Of a DNA stretch of 64,000 bases, positions 62,465-64,000 are shown in pieces. Location: positions 33,104,462 to 33,168,461 of the forward strand of contig CM055271.1 of assembly GCA_029237695.1 (NCBI GenBank), given 5' to 3'. Under the pieces are notes generated by a model that was not told where the DNA came from, ran no database searches, and worked only from the letters and a program-made list of their open reading frames with translations. Position 1 is the stretch's first letter, and every line of letters begins with the position of its first letter. The stretch comes from Conchocele bisecta (taxonomy: Eukaryota > Mollusca > Bivalvia > Lucinida > Thyasiridae). Both the position numbers and the translations under genes were made by a program.

Positions 62465-62611
62465 AGACTAGATGGCCGTGGCCTGCATGTCGCGCCTTGG
62501 GGCGAGGCATGGACACTAATAAAATAGATATAGTAGATGGAAAAACTTTAACCAAAAAACTTTAACCGGACACACGGACGAACGGACGGACGTATGCCAA
62601 AATGCCGACGA
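62465..62611. mobile_element. R-family end joined to the satellite
   Basis: TAGATGGCCGTGGCCTGCAT GTCGCGCC, AACTTTAACC repeated, CGGACGAACGGACGGACG, TATGCCAAAATGCCGAC. The satellite starts directly after. Confidence 0.65.
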
Positions 62612-64000
62612 TATCGCGCTTTCCGCAAGCAGGTGTGACAATGATGATAAACACCCATGTGAAGATCAAGGATTGGGGTGAGCAGTTTGCAGAGATATGA
62701 AAAAAACAACGAAAAAAACTTATCAAAAAAAATTAAAAGTAATTTGAACTTGACATAGGGGCTACAGGATCGGCTTGCATCAGGTGCGACAATGATGATA
62801 AACACCCAGTGAAGTATCAAGGATTGTGAAGCAGTTGCAGAGATAGTACACGAAAAAACTATAACAAAAAAATTAAAAGTAATTTGAACTTGACATAGGG
62901 CACAGGATCGCGCTTTCCGCAAGCAGGTGCGACAATGATGATAAACACCCATGTGAAGTATCAAGGTATTGGGTGAAGCAGTTGCAGAGATAGTACACGA
63001 AAAAACTTTAACAAAAAAATTCAAAGTAATTTGAACTTGACTAGGGCACAGGATCGCGCTTTCCGCAAGCAGGTGCGACAATGATGATAAACACCCATGT
63101 GAAGTATCAAGGTATTGGGTGAAGCATTTGCAGAGATACAGTACACGAAAACACTTTAACAAATAAATAAATTCAAAGTAATTTGACCTTGACATTGAGC
63201 ACAGGATCGCGCTTTCCGCAAGCAGGTGCAACAATGATGATAAACACCCATGTGAAGTATCAAGGTATTGGGTGAAGCAGTTGCAGAGATATAGTACACG
63301 ACAAAAAACTTTAACAAAAAAATTCAAAGTAATTTGACCTTGACATTGGGCACAGGATCGCGCTTTCCGCAAGCAGGTGCGACAATGATGATAAACACCC
63401 ATGTGAAGTATCAAGGTATTGGGTGAAGCAGTTGCAGAGATATAGTACACGAAAATACTTTAACAAAAAAATTCAAAGTAATTTGACCTTGACATTGGGC
63501 ACAGGATCGCGCTTTCCGCAAGCAGGTGCGACAATGATGATAAACACCCATGTGAAGTATCAAGGTATTGGGTGAAGCAGTTGCAGAGATATAGTACACG
63601 AAAAAACTTTAACAAAAAAATTCAATAAAGTAATTTGACCTTGACATTGGGCACAGGATCGCGCTTTCCGCAAGCAGGTGCGACAATGATGATAAACACC
63701 CATGTGAAGTATCAAGGTATTGGGTGAAGCAGTTGCAGAGATATAGTACACAAAAAAACTTTAACAAAAAAATTCAAAGTAATTTGACCTTGACATTGGG
63801 CACAGGATCGCGCTTTCCGCAAGCAGGTGCGACAATGATGATAAACACCCATGTGAAGTAACAAGGTATTGGGTGAAGCAGTTGCAGAGATACAGTACAC
63901 GAAAAAAATTTAACAAAAAAATTCAAAGTAATTTGACCTTGACATTGGGCACAGGATCGCGCTTTCCGCAAGCAGGTGCGACAATGATGATACCCATGTG
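62612..64000. repeat. Satellite-like tandem array, ~146-153-bp unit, runs off the right edge
   Basis: The word CGCGCTTTCCGCAAGCAGG starts at 62612, 62909, 63055, 63208, 63359, 63508, 63660, 63809 and 63958, with a degraded unit at ~62765. Each unit holds ACAATGATGATAAACACCCA, ATTGGGTGAAGCAGTTGCAG, CTTTAACAAAAAAATTC and TTTGACCTTGACATTGGGCA. Units become more alike to the right. The 300-codon minus-strand frame here is an artefact of near-multiple-of-three units. Confidence 0.95.

Noticed and set aside
62548..63450. 300-codon open frame, minus strand
   Set aside because: It runs through tandem satellite units, repeats the same ~50 residues and restarts in the neighbouring frames. Near-multiple-of-three repeat length explains it.

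Overview
ORGANISM. The window reads as AT-rich, intron-dominated animal DNA, most likely from a bivalve mollusc. Three things point there: one gene with small phase-consistent exons separated by 2.6-10 kb introns; very dense short interspersed repeats; and elements with ~150-170 bp tandem cores, a GGAC/ACGG microsatellite and a 3' hairpin, like the bivalve 'pearl' and tandem-repeat MITE-type elements. Species is not claimed. There is no sign of bacterial genes, operons or CRISPR.

THE GENE. The one confident protein-coding gene lies on the minus strand from 44981 down to 2359 and continues past the left edge. I assembled eight coding exons by eye (44906-44981, 34647-34695, 29097-29170, 20104-20182, 17411-17498, 8516-8614, 5678-5738, 2359-2593). 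Every junction is AG/GT and every reading phase matches. They give 253 continuous N-terminal residues of a choline transporter-like protein (SLC44/CTL family): cytoplasmic N-terminus, first membrane segment, the large cysteine-rich extracellular loop, and the start of the second membrane segment. The C-terminal part lies outside the window. A 79-bp tandem duplication copies the end of exon 6 with its splice donor. A possible alternative first exon (32307-32341) sits inside an inverted duplication in intron 2.

THE REPEATS. Nearly everything else is mobile or tandem DNA. At least six sequence-unrelated families of palindromic MITEs sit on TTAA targets (piggyBac-like by target and termini), several caught inside other repeats with the empty site readable elsewhere in the window. 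Neighbouring elements repeatedly share one TTAA. Other groups are non-TTAA foldback elements (G, K, L, H, M, F, V and single-copy hairpins), pearl-like elements (P, Q, D, R), SINEs (one with a tRNA-Arg-like head), a ~4.2 kb terminal-inverted-repeat element (22748-26985) with a decayed protein gene, a ~1.1 kb minisatellite (45941-47050) grown from a MITE terminus, and a ~150-bp satellite running off the right edge (62612-64000).

LAYOUT. 1-2350: repeats downstream of exon 8. 2359-20182: exons 8 to 4 among MITEs and SINEs. 22.7-27 kb: the large transposon in intron 3. 29-35 kb: exons 3 and 2 and the inverted first-exon duplication. 36.5-38 kb and 43-43.7 kb: long pearl-like elements in intron 1. 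44.9-45.9 kb: exon 1 and local repeats upstream of it. 46-64 kb: upstream intergenic DNA, MITE clusters and the satellite. No second gene is supported there.
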